35,546 bases of DNA from Clostridiales bacterium (GTDB lineage: Bacteria > Bacillota > Clostridia > Lachnospirales > Lachnospiraceae). The notes beneath the pieces were generated by a model. It worked only from the letters and a program-made list of their open reading frames with translations, made no database searches and was not told the DNA's origin. Each line of letters starts with the position of its first letter. The stretch's first letter is position 1. Both the position numbers and the translations under genes were made by a program. Positions 1 to 8,370 of this stretch are shown piece by piece. The DNA lies in NCBI GenBank assembly GCA_018369015.1, contig JAGZDD010000020.1, forward strand, positions 1 to 35,546, in the 5' to 3' direction.

Positions 1-222
1 CCGGAGCGGCAGCGTAGACTGCCGCAGGCACGGAGCAATCCTGAGCTTTCATTTATAGTGATGCCGCCGGACGGCGGCATGTCCGTTTACTATGAAAGCC
101 CCGGACGGCGGCTGTGTGCCAGGGGGCGCTTGCGCACAATGGCATACAGACACCGGGCTTTCATCCGTGATGGAGCCGCCGGGCAACAGGCAGAATGTGA
201 TTTTAAGGTGTGTTGCATAAAG
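1..222. other. Upstream intergenic region with inverted repeats
   Basis: No gene is supported here; the reading frame of the downstream regulator extends upstream through this region but lacks a convincing ribosome site. Two perfect inverted repeats are visible. GCGGCAG (6-12) and CTGCCGC (19-25) flank a 6-nt loop. ATGCCGCC (61-68) and GGCGGCAT (73-80) flank GGAC. The second is nested between CTTTCAT (46-52) and ATGAAAG (93-99). These are probably dispersed intergenic repeats or a terminator-like end of whatever lies upstream; no U-tract follows either stem. Confidence 0.5.
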
Positions 223-2205
223 ATGGAATACAGAATGTTATTTTCAAAAATACAGATTCCGGAGCTTCAAAAAAATCTTATTATCCGGGAACGATTACTT
301 AAAAAATTAGATAACCTGACACAGCCAATAGTTATTTTGCATGGCACGGTAGGTTATGGGAAAACTGTACTGATGAGCCAGTATGTCAGCCTTTATGAAA
401 TTCCCTGTGCCTGGTACCACCTGGATACTATGGATAATGATATGCGGACTTTCTTGGAATATTTGACGGTTGCCTTAAAGTCCATATGGAAGGATTTTTC
501 CTTTTCTGCAGAGGAATACATACAAAGCGGTACAATGCTGCCAATTGAACGTATCGCTATGGATTTTACCGCCTGTATGAACGAACTTTTACAGCATCCG
601 GAATATTCCAGACGGAAGGTGGCTATTGTGCTGGATGACTTTCAAGCTATAGAAAATCTGGATATTTTCTTTTTTATCAGCCGTTTTATGACCTATGCCC
701 TGAAAAATCTCAGACTGTTTATTGCGACGAAGAGCCGGCTGCCGGAATTTGCCGCTGCACATTTAGTGCGGGATGAGGCCGGTATTGTGAGTATGGAAGA
801 ACTTGCATTTAACTGGGATGAGGTTTCCAATGTTTTAGAGAAAATTCTCCATGAAGATATTCCTCCGGGGATTTCGGGAAATATTTACAAAAAAGCAGAG
901 GGCTGGCCTGCGGGAACGATGTTTATGGCACAGTATTTAAAGCGGGCCGGCGGCGCCGGAAAGTTTGTGGACTGGGACGGGATCGGCGGCGCGACGCTGA
1001 TACAGCATTATATTATGAACGAACTGTTTCGCAAGCTGCCGTATGATATTCAGCAGTTTCTTATAAAAACATCGGTACTGGATGAATTATGTGTGAGCCT
1101 TTGTAATTATGCTTTAAATATGACCAATGCCAGGAGTACATTAAATTATCTGATCCAGGAAAATCTGTTTATTCTCCGTATCGATAAGAGCAGCGGCTAT
1201 TACCGCTATCACTCCTTATTTAAAATGTTTCTTGCGCAATCGATTTTTCCGGAACAAAAAAAAGAAATTCTTGACCGTGCGGCCTCCTGGTATCTGAAAA
1301 ACGGCAATACAGACCGGGCACTGGAATGTTGGATTCAAAATGACAACCGGGATGAGGTAGAGAAGTATTATAAGAGATTTGCTCCTGTGCTTATGAGGGA
1401 AAAACAGGACGGCATTTTACAGCGCTGCCGGGCATATTTAAGTCCAGAGGAGACCGGCCTGAAGAATAAGGAAAATGTGCTGAAGCTCCGGTATTTTGGG
1501 GGTTTTTCGGTGCAGCTTGGAGAGGACAGGCATGAGATGGCATGGCGGACCAAAAAGACGGCGGAGCTTTTTGCCTGCCTGGCCCTGCGCGGGGGCAGGC
1601 CGATACGCCGGGATGAACTGCTTAAACTGCTGTGGCCGGAGGATTTTCCCAATAACGCCGTAGCTATGCTCCACAATATGTTTTATAACATCCGAAAAGA
1701 ATTGCTGCCTTACGGCCAGAATGAACGAATACAGTATGTGAATAAAGAATATTCCATGAATATGTCGGATGTGGTTTCGGATCTGGAGGAAATCGACTCG
1801 GGCTGCGCGGCTGTGGAGTCTAAAGATGTGGCGGCCCTGGCGGAAAACGCCCGGCTCTTTTTTAAGCCGTGGGGAATTTTTCTTGAGGGAATTGAAGGGT
1901 CGTGGTGTTTGATGAAACGCTACTATTATGAGAAGTGTTTTTTGGAAGGCTGTGAGCTTTTGGGAGAATATTTTATAAAAAAAGAACAGTACCACACTGC
2001 CGTAAGGGTGCTTCGGGCCGGACTTGACGCAGATACCTATTCGGAAACGCTGGCAATGCTGCTGATGAAGTGCTATGCAAGGCTTCAGGAGCGCAAAGAA
2101 GGAAAAAGGCTGTATGAGGAGCTTTGCCACGTTTGGCGGACAGAGCTTGGAATTGCGCCGGGCCGGGCATTTACCAGGGCCTACGAGGAATGTATGCGGG
2201 GATAG
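223..2205 (+). CDS. STAND-NTPase / winged-helix / BTAD transcriptional activator
   Basis: Likely transcriptional regulator of the CIS locus, 660 aa from ATG 223 (an ATG at 235 is possible; AAGGTG lies about 12 nt upstream of 223). The N-terminus resembles the MalT/LuxR-type STAND ATPase: P-loop GTVGYGKT at residues 41-48 and a Walker B VLDDF at about 136-140. Residues about 421-505 look like an OmpR/SARP-type winged helix (LRYFGGFSVQL, KKTAELFACLALRGG, LLWPED). About 515-655 resemble the bacterial transcriptional activator (BTAD) helical repeat domain that follows such winged helices. The long TPR block and LuxR HTH of classical MalT proteins are missing, so this is a hybrid architecture. It is followed after 12 nt by the ATPase gene, so it is probably co-transcribed with it. 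The family reading is fairly secure; control of this locus is inferred from position. Confidence 0.85.
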   Translation: MEYRMLFSKIQIPELQKNLIIRERLLKKLDNLTQPIVILHGTVGYGKTVLMSQYVSLYEIPCAWYHLDTMDNDMRTFLEYLTVALKSIWKDFSFSAEEYIQSGTMLPIERIAMDFTACMNELLQHPEYSRRKVAIVLDDFQAIENLDIFFFISRFMTYALKNLRLFIATKSRLPEFAAAHLVRDEAGIVSMEELAFNWDEVSNVLEKILHEDIPPGISGNIYKKAEGWPAGTMFMAQYLKRAGGAGKFVDWDGIGGATLIQHYIMNELFRKLPYDIQQFLIKTSVLDELCVSLCNYALNMTNARSTLNYLIQENLFILRIDKSSGYYRYHSLFKMFLAQSIFPEQKKEILDRAASWYLKNGNTDRALECWIQNDNRDEVEKYYKRFAPVLMREKQDGILQRCRAYLSPEETGLKNKENVLKLRYFGGFSVQLGEDRHEMAWRTKKTAELFACLALRGGRPIRRDELLKLLWPEDFPNNAVAMLHNMFYNIRKELLPYGQNERIQYVNKEYSMNMSDVVSDLEEIDSGCAAVESKDVAALAENARLFFKPWGIFLEGIEGSWCLMKRYYYEKCFLEGCELLGEYFIKKEQYHTAVRVLRAGLDADTYSETLAMLLMKCYARLQERKEGKRLYEELCHVWRTELGIAPGRAFTRAYEECMRG

Positions 2206-2217
2206 GAGCGTGGCATT

Positions 2218-4155
2218 TTGGATTTTTTTCATTATATATGTCATATATTTGCGCTGGATGATTTTGAGCGCTTTTGTGTGTCAGAGGTGTTTTTAACAGA
2301 GTTTGAGGACAGGGCTTTAGAGGGTGGAGGGTTTGCTGCAGGAGAGTTGACCGTTGGGCAGCTGCTTCAAGCCTGGGGAAAAGATATAGAACTTTCTTTG
2401 ATATGGCGCTATTTTTCTAAGGCCGGTTTACTGATGCGTTACTTTTTTGTGTCGGAGGAGAATACCCGACTGCTGCACCGCAGGCTTTGGCTTCATCCGC
2501 GGATGATGGAAATGCTTTTAGGAGAAGCGCAGGATGTGCCAGAGGATTGGAAAGATACTATGGAGCTGACGGTGCCAAAGTCCTGGAAGGCTAACATAGA
2601 TCCGGAGGTGCCAAAGTCCAGGAAGGCTGCGATGGGGCTAAGGCTGCATAAGCCCCAGGGCAACACTGCAGAGCCGGGAGAGCCTGGCGCAGTACAGGGA
2701 AACGGGGTGGATGGTTTAGATGAGCAGCCTGTAGCAAGGCTTAAGCAGCTCCTTGACAACCGCAGGCCGGAGGAGTCCTGGCTTGTGGGGCTTTGCGGGC
2801 CTTTGGGGAGCGGGCGCAGATATACGGTCCGGGCGCTTTTTGAAAGTCTTGGAAAGCCCTTGATCATTGGAGATATTGCGGACAAAAATGTGAATGATGT
2901 TTTGAGGGAATGTATTTTTTTCCAGGCCGGGCTTATGCTCACAGGCGAGCAATGGCCCGAAATAGGAGCTTTGGTGCTCCGCCAATTATTCCAATGTCTT
3001 CCGGTTGTGTTTGCGGCGTCGGTGAAAAAGCATTTTTATCCGGCGCAAAGAGAATGGCTGTCTGTGTTCTGGCTGGAGCTTGGGCCGCTGGCCTTTAAAG
3101 CGGCTGCGGCGCTTTGGAAAAAAGCGCTTAAAGGACAGGAGCTTGCCCCGGAGGTTTCTTTTGAAGAAATGGCCGGGAAGTATACCCTATATCCCGGGCA
3201 AATCGTGGGAGCTGCGGCATTGGCATTGGATTATGCAAGGTCATGTAAAAGGCAGTACATTTCCCAGGAGGATTTAAACGCTGGCTGCCATGAACTATTG
3301 TCTGTGAGCTCAGGCAGTAAAATACATCCGGTGATACCGCATTTTTCCTGGAACGAGCTTGTATTGCCGGAGTACCAGAAGATCCAGCTTCAGACAATTT
3401 GCAGCCAGATCCGCCAGAGAAACCGGCTCTGGGAGGCATGGAACCAAAAGTCCGGCGGCGTTTATGGCCGGGGAATTTCGGTAGTATTTTCCGGGCTCCC
3501 CGGAACAGGAAAGACCATGGCGGCCCAGGTGGTGGCCAAAGCTCTTGGAATGGACTTATACAGAGCGGATCTGGCAGCGGTCGTGAGCAAGTATATCGGA
3601 GAAACAGAGAAAAATCTTGAGGAAATATTTGAACAGGCGCAGGGGAGCCAGGCCATATTGTTTTTTGATGAAGCGGATGTTTTATTTAGCAAGCGCACAG
3701 AGGTTAAAAGCTCCAATGATAAGTACAGCAATATGGAAGCGGCCTATATGCTTCAGAAAATTGAGGCTTATGACGGTATCACTATTTTGTCGACAAATTA
3801 TTTACAAAATTTTGACGAAGCCTTTAAGCGCCGGATGAATATGATTATTGACTTTCCATTTCCTGATGAGGAAGGCCGCCGGCGCCTGTGGCGCCAAGTT
3901 TTTCCCGAAAGCATAGAGGTGGCCGGGGAAGTGGATGATGAATATCTGGCAAAGCAATTTGAGCTTTCCGGCAGCAATATTAAAAATGCAGCCATGTTTG
4001 CGGCGTTTTTGGCGCTGGACGGCGGCAGGCCCGTATCGATGGCCGATGTAGCGGCAGGAATTAAAAATGAATATGCTAAAATTGGAAAAATACTGCGGCC
4101 GGAAGATACGGGGGAATATTATATGCTCTTTTTTGAAAGCTCCCAGGGGGATTAA
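2218..4155 (+). CDS. CIS-associated AAA+ ATPase (Afp15/Pvc15-like)
   Basis: AAA+ ATPase of the type found in nearly all eCIS loci, thought to act in assembly or recycling of the particle in the cytoplasm. The start is TTG 2218, preceded by GGATAGGAG at a good distance. The canonical AAA+ module has Walker A GLPGTGKT at residues 426-433, Walker B ILFFDEAD at 480-487, a sensor-1-like STNY and FKRRM as candidate arginine finger near 536. An N-terminal helical/winged-helix-like part and a degenerate first P-loop (GPLGSGRR, 194-201, with Lys and Thr replaced by Arg) give the tandem layout known for this family. Between them, 36-bp repeats encode three 12-residue units beginning VPEDWK, VPKSWK and VPKSRK. 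The stop is 1 nt from the next start. Confidence 0.93.
   Translation: MDFFHYICHIFALDDFERFCVSEVFLTEFEDRALEGGGFAAGELTVGQLLQAWGKDIELSLIWRYFSKAGLLMRYFFVSEENTRLLHRRLWLHPRMMEMLLGEAQDVPEDWKDTMELTVPKSWKANIDPEVPKSRKAAMGLRLHKPQGNTAEPGEPGAVQGNGVDGLDEQPVARLKQLLDNRRPEESWLVGLCGPLGSGRRYTVRALFESLGKPLIIGDIADKNVNDVLRECIFFQAGLMLTGEQWPEIGALVLRQLFQCLPVVFAASVKKHFYPAQREWLSVFWLELGPLAFKAAAALWKKALKGQELAPEVSFEEMAGKYTLYPGQIVGAAALALDYARSCKRQYISQEDLNAGCHELLSVSSGSKIHPVIPHFSWNELVLPEYQKIQLQTICSQIRQRNRLWEAWNQKSGGVYGRGISVVFSGLPGTGKTMAAQVVAKALGMDLYRADLAAVVSKYIGETEKNLEEIFEQAQGSQAILFFDEADVLFSKRTEVKSSNDKYSNMEAAYMLQKIEAYDGITILSTNYLQNFDEAFKRRMNMIIDFPFPDEEGRRRLWRQVFPESIEVAGEVDDEYLAKQFELSGSNIKNAAMFAAFLALDGGRPVSMADVAAGIKNEYAKIGKILRPEDTGEYYMLFFESSQGD
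2536..2643 (+). repeat. 36-bp in-frame tandem repeat, 3 copies
   Basis: GTGCC begins three successive 36-nt units at 2536, 2572 and 2608. The second and third are nearly identical over GGTGCCAAAGTCC and GGAAGGCT. They encode 12-residue units (VPEDWKD.., VPKSWKA.., VPKSRKA..) in the linker between the N-terminal part and the degenerate P-loop of the AAA+ ATPase. Confidence 0.85.
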
Positions 4156-4156
4156 G

Positions 4157-5071
4157 ATGTATGATTATTTGCAGCGCAGCGACGCGATCCTAAAAAAGCC
4201 CGGCTCTATGGCAAAGGCACATCCGCGGGCAGAGGGAACGCAGGAAAGGAAAGCTTTGCTCAAGGGCTATGAGCCGTCGGATAATGAAAAAAAGAAAAAT
4301 AAAAGTTTTTTCCAGAACATGTCTTTGGAGAACAGCTTTGGGAATATCCGCCTGGGTGTAAACACGGAGGGCGAAATGCTTTTAATTGTCAGCGGAAAAA
4401 AAGATATGAAGGAAAATCTGCCGTCTTTGAGTTCCAAAAGACTTAACGGAAACCGGGCAATAGAAAAGGCGGACGGCCTTTTTGCGGAAAATGACAGGAA
4501 TCCTCTGGGGGCGGTGGCTTACCGGGGGGAAATAAAAACACGAAGGCAAAGGGAGCGAATGCTCGCAAGGATGCGGGAAATGCTTTTAGAGGATGGGAAA
4601 GGCCGGCCAGTGAATGATACAGTACAGTCACAGCTTCCATTTTTATTTGTGGAAAGGGATAAGGAAGAGCTGAAAAAGCTGAATGAAATGAGCGCAGGAC
4701 ATGAAGGGCGCTGTGTGGAAGGAAAGGCTATCATGGGAACGGGCAGCCGAGAAAATGGCGGACGGATGTATGAGCAGGCCATTGACCGGCGCAAATCACA
4801 GCTTCACCGGGAAATCCAGCAAAAGCAGGATTTAAAGCGGGAGGTTATGGCCAGTATTTCCGCTGCGGTGAGCCGGCCGGCCCTAAAACAGGACGACAGC
4901 GTTCCGGTTTGGCTGCTTCGCCTGGCCGGGCAGCTTTTACCGGATGAGAGCGGCAGCTCTGACGGACAGGAAAATCCAGCGGAAAGCGACAGCTATGACG
5001 AGCAGGAAAATTCTGCGGAAAACGCTGAGGGCGGAAATCAGAAGAAAAAGCGGGATAAGCGGCGGCTCTGA
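4157..5071 (+). CDS. Charged hypothetical protein in CIS locus
   Basis: I do not recognise a family. The 304-aa protein starts at ATG 4157, directly after the ATPase stop, with AGGGGG about 10 nt upstream. It is very hydrophilic and Lys/Glu/Arg-rich with predicted helix in the middle (KTRRQRERMLARMREMLLED, then DKEELKKLNEM and LHREIQQKQDLKREV), and has no membrane segment or signal peptide. The C-terminal tail has two 12-residue acidic repeats (DGQENPAES, DEQENSAEN; 36-bp period, 4961 and 4997) and then a basic end KKKRDKRRL. Tight coupling to the AAA+ gene suggests a partner or adaptor of the ATPase, but this is only inferred from position. Confidence 0.8.
   Translation: MYDYLQRSDAILKKPGSMAKAHPRAEGTQERKALLKGYEPSDNEKKKNKSFFQNMSLENSFGNIRLGVNTEGEMLLIVSGKKDMKENLPSLSSKRLNGNRAIEKADGLFAENDRNPLGAVAYRGEIKTRRQRERMLARMREMLLEDGKGRPVNDTVQSQLPFLFVERDKEELKKLNEMSAGHEGRCVEGKAIMGTGSRENGGRMYEQAIDRRKSQLHREIQQKQDLKREVMASISAAVSRPALKQDDSVPVWLLRLAGQLLPDESGSSDGQENPAESDSYDEQENSAENAEGGNQKKKRDKRRL
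4961..5032 (+). repeat. 36-bp in-frame repeat, 2 copies
   Basis: GACGGACAGGAAAAT at 4961 recurs as GACGAGCAGGAAAAT at 4997, a 36-bp period. Both copies are in frame and encode acidic 12-residue units near the C-terminus of the hypothetical protein. Confidence 0.75.
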
Positions 5072-5075
5072 GCCG

Positions 5076-5099
5076 GCATAGCTGAATAGTTGCGATTTA
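5076..5099 (-). repeat. Intergenic repeat, TAACTATTCAGCCATGC family (copy 1)
   Basis: The reverse complement reads TAAATCGCAACTATTCAGC followed by TATGC. Related copies occur at 8414-8430 (same strand) and at 14806-14823 and 29805-29822 (opposite strand), always in a gap just after a stop codon. Confidence 0.6.
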
Positions 5100-5113
5100 A
5101 TGTCGATTGTTTA

Positions 5114-5142
5114 TTAATTTGTTTATAAATACCAGCTATAAT
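5114..5142 (+). promoter_or_regulatory. Candidate sigma-A promoter for the structural genes
   Basis: A perfect -10 hexamer TATAAT lies at 5137-5142 in an AT-rich stretch of the 214-bp gap before the sheath gene. A weak -35 match (TTAATT, 5114-5119) sits 17 nt upstream. This is the best promoter I can see within the cluster, and it separates the regulator/ATPase genes from the structural operon. Confidence 0.5.
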
Positions 5143-5191
5143 AAACCTCAGAATTGTGTTGCACAATGAATGAAGATTATGTACCTGAAGG

Positions 5192-5285
5192 AAAGGAGGA
5201 ATCCGGTTCCGGGCAAAATGGGCGGCAGCTTTGCATGTGCTGGGCTGTTGCCAAAATGGCGACTATCCGGATACCGGGAAAATGT
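5192..5285 (+). promoter_or_regulatory. Unusual sheath leader: distant ribosome site and duplicated 20-mer
   Basis: A very strong AAAGGAGGA (5192-5200) has no in-frame start codon at normal spacing; the conserved sheath start lies about 86 nt further on with no ribosome site of its own. A 20-nt segment, ATCCGGTTCCGGGCAAAATG (5201-5220), recurs imperfectly as ATCCGGATACCGGGAAAATG (5265-5284). ATCCGG at 5201-5206 can pair with CCGGAT at 5267-5272, which would bring the ribosome site close to the ATG at 5286. The pairing is my inference. Confidence 0.4.
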
Positions 5286-7028
5286 ATGGCTGAATATTTA
5301 TCACCAGGCGTTTATGTGGAAGAATTTGAGTCCGGCGGGAAGCCTATGGAAGCTGTGGGAACAAGCACGGCAGGCTTTGTCGGGCTGGCTGTGAGAGGTC
5401 CTGTGGAGGGTGTTCCGCAGCTTATCACAAATTTTTCGGAATTTAAGAGAACCTACGGAGGGTATCTCTCAGAAAATGAATTTGGGGAATACCGCTTTTT
5501 GGCGTATGCTGTGGAGCATTTCTTTGTTAATGGAGGTTCGCGCTGCTTTGTAGCCCGTGTTGCTCCAAGCGATTCAAAATGCGCAGAGGGCTTTGCGCCA
5601 TCCGAGGATAAGGCAGTCATCCGCATTGCCGCGAAGAACCCAGGTGTCTGGGGCGACGATATCCGGGTCGTTGTGACACCGTCAAGCAAGGCGAAAACAC
5701 AGATCCTTGAAATTATTGAAAGCGGCAGCGAGAAAAAATACCGCGTAAAAAATGGCGCTGGCTTTAATCCGGGAGATGTTGTCGTTTATTCAGACAAGGC
5801 TGTGACGGTATACAATAAGGTTGTTAAAAACCAGGACAATGTACTGACCTTTAAGGAAGAATTTACAGAGGATGTTGTTGACCGCAACCTTCTTCCGGCA
5901 AAGACAATTTCCACATGTGAATTTAATGTAGAAGTAAAGTATGACGATATTGTGGAGCTGTATGAAAATGTTTCCTTTAACATTGACGCGGCTAATTATC
6001 TTGATAAAAAGGTGGCTAAATCCGACCTTATTACAGCAAATTATGTAGGCAAGGAAGAAGCTGCCTGGGCGCCTTTTGCCGCGCTGGCTGCCGGTGACGG
6101 CGATGGGGCCGGGCTTGTGGCTATTTCGCTGGCTGGCGGAAGCAATGGCTCTGTAGCAAATATTTCGGCTGCTGACTTTATTGGTGTGGATAATGGCGCA
6201 GGAAAGCGCACCGGTATTCAGGCATTTGTAGACAACGATGTTGTTTCAATTATGGCGGTGCCTGGCGTGACCGACCCGAATGTACAGCTTATGCTTGTCG
6301 CACATTGTGAAAATCTGGGAAGCCGCTTCGCTGTGCTTGATATACCAAGAGAAGCTAAAAAAGTTCAGGATGTTTTGGCACACAGAGATATTTTTGACAC
6401 AAATTACGGGGCGCTGTACCATCCGTGGCTGGAGATTTTTGATCCGCTGGATAAGAAAAACATCGCAATCCCGCCCTCTGGCTCGATTATGGGTATTTAC
6501 GCGCGCAGCGATAATACAAGAGGCGTCCACAAGGCTCCGGCTAATGAAGTTGTCCGCGCCTGTGTCGGGCTTGACTGCCAGTTTAATAAAGGCGAGCAGG
6601 ATATTTTAAATCCTAAGGGCGTGAACCTGATCCGTGTATTCCCGGGGCAGGGGATCCGCGTATGGGGCGCCCGCACAGCGACGAGTAATCCAAGCTGGAA
6701 ATATGTCAATGTACGCCGCCTGTTTATTTTTATTGAAGAAACGATTAAGGCCAATACGAGCTGGGCTGTATTCGAGCCGAACGACGAGGTTTTGTGGACC
6801 CGCGTAAAACGTACAATCAGCGTATTTCTTAACGGCCTGTGGCGCGGCGGCTCTCTGGCAGGTTCCTCGCCGGAGGAAGCGTTTTTCGTCAATATCGGCC
6901 GCGATACGATGAGCCAGGATGATATTGATAATGGACGCCTGGTTTGCGTCATCGGCGTTGCGCCTGTAAAACCGGCGGAATTTGTGATCTTTAGAATTTC
7001 TCAGAAGACCAGCGAGTCTGCGGATTGA
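5286..7028 (+). CDS. CIS contractile sheath protein (phage tail sheath family)
   Basis: Main sheath subunit, 580 aa, which forms the contractile outer cylinder around the tube. The N-terminus begins with the family hallmark MAEYLSPGVYVEEF and a conserved GFVGLAVRGP. The C-terminal part (RLFIFIEETIKANTSWAVFE, RTISVFLNGLWRGG, then EAFFVNIGRDTMSQDDIDNG and FVIFRISQKT) is typical of T4 gp18/Afp2-4/Pvc sheaths. ATG 5286 is chosen because family similarity begins exactly there; 44 upstream codons in the same frame do not look like sheath. Only one sheath gene is present, whereas Afp has three. The tube gene follows after 21 nt. Confidence 0.96.
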   Translation: MAEYLSPGVYVEEFESGGKPMEAVGTSTAGFVGLAVRGPVEGVPQLITNFSEFKRTYGGYLSENEFGEYRFLAYAVEHFFVNGGSRCFVARVAPSDSKCAEGFAPSEDKAVIRIAAKNPGVWGDDIRVVVTPSSKAKTQILEIIESGSEKKYRVKNGAGFNPGDVVVYSDKAVTVYNKVVKNQDNVLTFKEEFTEDVVDRNLLPAKTISTCEFNVEVKYDDIVELYENVSFNIDAANYLDKKVAKSDLITANYVGKEEAAWAPFAALAAGDGDGAGLVAISLAGGSNGSVANISAADFIGVDNGAGKRTGIQAFVDNDVVSIMAVPGVTDPNVQLMLVAHCENLGSRFAVLDIPREAKKVQDVLAHRDIFDTNYGALYHPWLEIFDPLDKKNIAIPPSGSIMGIYARSDNTRGVHKAPANEVVRACVGLDCQFNKGEQDILNPKGVNLIRVFPGQGIRVWGARTATSNPSWKYVNVRRLFIFIEETIKANTSWAVFEPNDEVLWTRVKRTISVFLNGLWRGGSLAGSSPEEAFFVNIGRDTMSQDDIDNGRLVCVIGVAPVKPAEFVIFRISQKTSESAD

Positions 7029-7049
7029 TTGAAGGGAGTGTAAATATAG

Positions 7050-7472
7050 ATGGCTTACCCACATGGAAAATTTAGATTCAGAGTTGAAATTGACGGCCTG
7101 GAAGCCGGGGGATTTTCAGAGGTTTCCGGTTTTGACGCATCGATTGATGTGATTGAGTACCGCGAGGGCGATATGGTGACAACGCCGCTGAAGATCCCGG
7201 GGCTTAAAAAATATGGCAATATTACATTAAAGCAGGGGCTTGTGGATTCCACAGTCATTTATGACTGGATGATGACCGGCGTCAACGGCGCAGTTGACCG
7301 CAAGACATTAACGATCACCCTGTTAGACCAGGAGGAAGCGGCCGTAGCCTCCTGGCAGGTGATTAATGCATGGCCGGTAAAATATACGGCTCCGGATTTT
7401 AATGCGACATCCTCAGAAGTAGCGATTGAGTCTATTGAGGTTGCCCATGAAGGCATGGAGAGAACTCAGTAA
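7050..7472 (+). CDS. CIS inner tube protein (Hcp/gp19-like)
   Basis: Inner tube subunit of 140 aa, which forms stacked rings within the sheath. The sequence is the standard phage tail tube (T4 gp19-like/Afp1) pattern: MAYPHGKFRFRVEIDGLEAG, FSEVSGFDASIDVIEYREG, a conserved GLKKYGNITLKQGL, and the C-terminal EVAIESIEVAHEGMER strand. Start ATG 7050 has AAGGGAG upstream. It is translated immediately after the sheath, as in other CIS operons. Confidence 0.96.
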   Translation: MAYPHGKFRFRVEIDGLEAGGFSEVSGFDASIDVIEYREGDMVTTPLKIPGLKKYGNITLKQGLVDSTVIYDWMMTGVNGAVDRKTLTITLLDQEEAAVASWQVINAWPVKYTAPDFNATSSEVAIESIEVAHEGMERTQ

Positions 7473-7746
7473 GCCTTCATGCTCGAAGAGTTACCCCATC
7501 CACATAGGCAGTCTTAGCTTCGTAAGGCGCCAAACGAAGGCGCTTGCTCACCGGCCTGGCGACTGAAGCGAACCGTTGAAGCGAAGCATGAACGGGGCAT
7601 ATGCGGACCTGGGGGATGTGAATAGTATGTTCAGCCGAAGGGCTGCGAGACAGGCTAAAGAGCTGGCAAAACGGCCATGCTTTTTCGGCAGTAAACGCAG
7701 TCTGCCGCGGCTGGACTTTTGCGGTTTTTGAAGAGGAGGTGCCGAC
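7473..7746. other. 274-bp intergenic region, structured, no gene
   Basis: I find no credible coding sequence. The stretch is rich in short stem-loops: CAGCC-GAAG-GGCTG (7632-7645), GCGCC-aaacgaa-GGCGC (about 7527-7543) and CCGTT..AACGG around a GAAGCGAAG core. GAAGCG appears repeatedly. This may be an intergenic repeat mosaic related to the tandem repeat at 29845-30026. It could also act as an RNA element that lowers expression downstream of the abundant sheath and tube genes. Confidence 0.45.
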
Positions 7747-8118
7747 ATGGCGTTTCAGACAGAATTTGAATTTACATTGCCCAGGGGCTATATGGACAGA
7801 GATGGAAATATCCATAAAAACGGCGTCATGCGTCTTGCCAATGCGGCGGATGAAATATTGCCCTTAAAAGATCCAAGAGTCGCCCAGAATCCTGGGTATC
7901 TGACAATTATCCTTCTATCTCGTGTTATTGTAAAGCTGGGTACCTTGCCTGCGGTAGATACAAAAACGGTTGAGAACCTTTTTACAATGGATTTGGCCTA
8001 TTTACAGGATTTATATCAAAAAATTAATACGATGGATATGCCTTCTTATAAGGGGATCTGCCCACATTGCGGACAGAAAATCGATATTCCCGTAAATTTT
8101 ATGGAAGCCGATCAATAG
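7747..8118 (+). CDS. Small tail-assembly-type protein with CPHCG motif
   Basis: 123-aa protein in the position where many CIS and myophage loci carry a tail assembly protein or chaperone, between the tube genes. AGAGGAGGTG directly upstream fixes the ATG at 7747. Visible parts are MAFQTEFEFTLPRGYMDRDG at the N-terminus, a central segment with LPLKDPRVAQNPGYLTIILL, and a C-terminal CPHCGQK at about residues 106-112 followed by IDIPVNFMEADQ. There is only one CxxC pair, so zinc binding would require a dimer or partner. Assignment as assembly chaperone comes from context and general resemblance. Confidence 0.75.
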   Translation: MAFQTEFEFTLPRGYMDRDGNIHKNGVMRLANAADEILPLKDPRVAQNPGYLTIILLSRVIVKLGTLPAVDTKTVENLFTMDLAYLQDLYQKINTMDMPSYKGICPHCGQKIDIPVNFMEADQ

Positions 8119-8294
8119 TTACCTATCCGGCAGATAAAATCTACGAGGAGGCAGCGTTTATCGGCTATTATATGCATTGGAGCCATGATGAAATTATGGC
8201 CTTTCCTCACCGCGACCGTGTGCGCTGGTGTGAGGAAATATCGAAAATTAACAGTAAACTGAATCAGGAGCCTGAAAATATTTTCAAGGTCTGA
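8067..8294 (+). CDS. Small CIS-associated protein (DUF6760-like)
   Basis: Small protein of at most 75 aa with the pattern TYPADKIYEEAAFIGYYMHW, SHDEIMAFPHRDR and RWCEEISKINSKLN, which resembles the short DUF6760-type proteins found next to tube genes in many eCIS loci. No ATG is available. TTG 8067 has AAGGGGAT 9 nt upstream and overlaps the preceding gene by 52 nt. The family-like part begins only after the upstream stop at 8118, so a non-standard start near 8115 with translational coupling is also possible. Its role is unknown, probably in tube/sheath assembly. Confidence 0.7.
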   Translation: MRTENRYSRKFYGSRSIVTYPADKIYEEAAFIGYYMHWSHDEIMAFPHRDRVRWCEEISKINSKLNQEPENIFKV

Positions 8295-8370
8295 GCAAAC
8301 ATGGGCGCGACGCGGCCAAAAGCGCATTAGCACGGCTTTGCGTAGGGCGCTTAGCCTGAACCACTGTCAG

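Noticed and set aside
58..222. N-terminal extension of the regulator to an upstream ATG
   Set aside because: The extra 55 codons consist of hairpin/repeat DNA, have no ribosome site, and precede the point where similarity to STAND ATPases begins.
1438..2244. Long minus-strand open frame opposite the regulator
   Set aside because: It is antisense to a well-supported gene, has low-complexity composition and no ribosome site; a shadow frame.
8106..8112. Zinc-finger call for the CPHCG protein (residues about 106-112)
   Set aside because: Only one CxxC pair is seen in the 123-aa protein; a complete four-ligand site is absent in the monomer.
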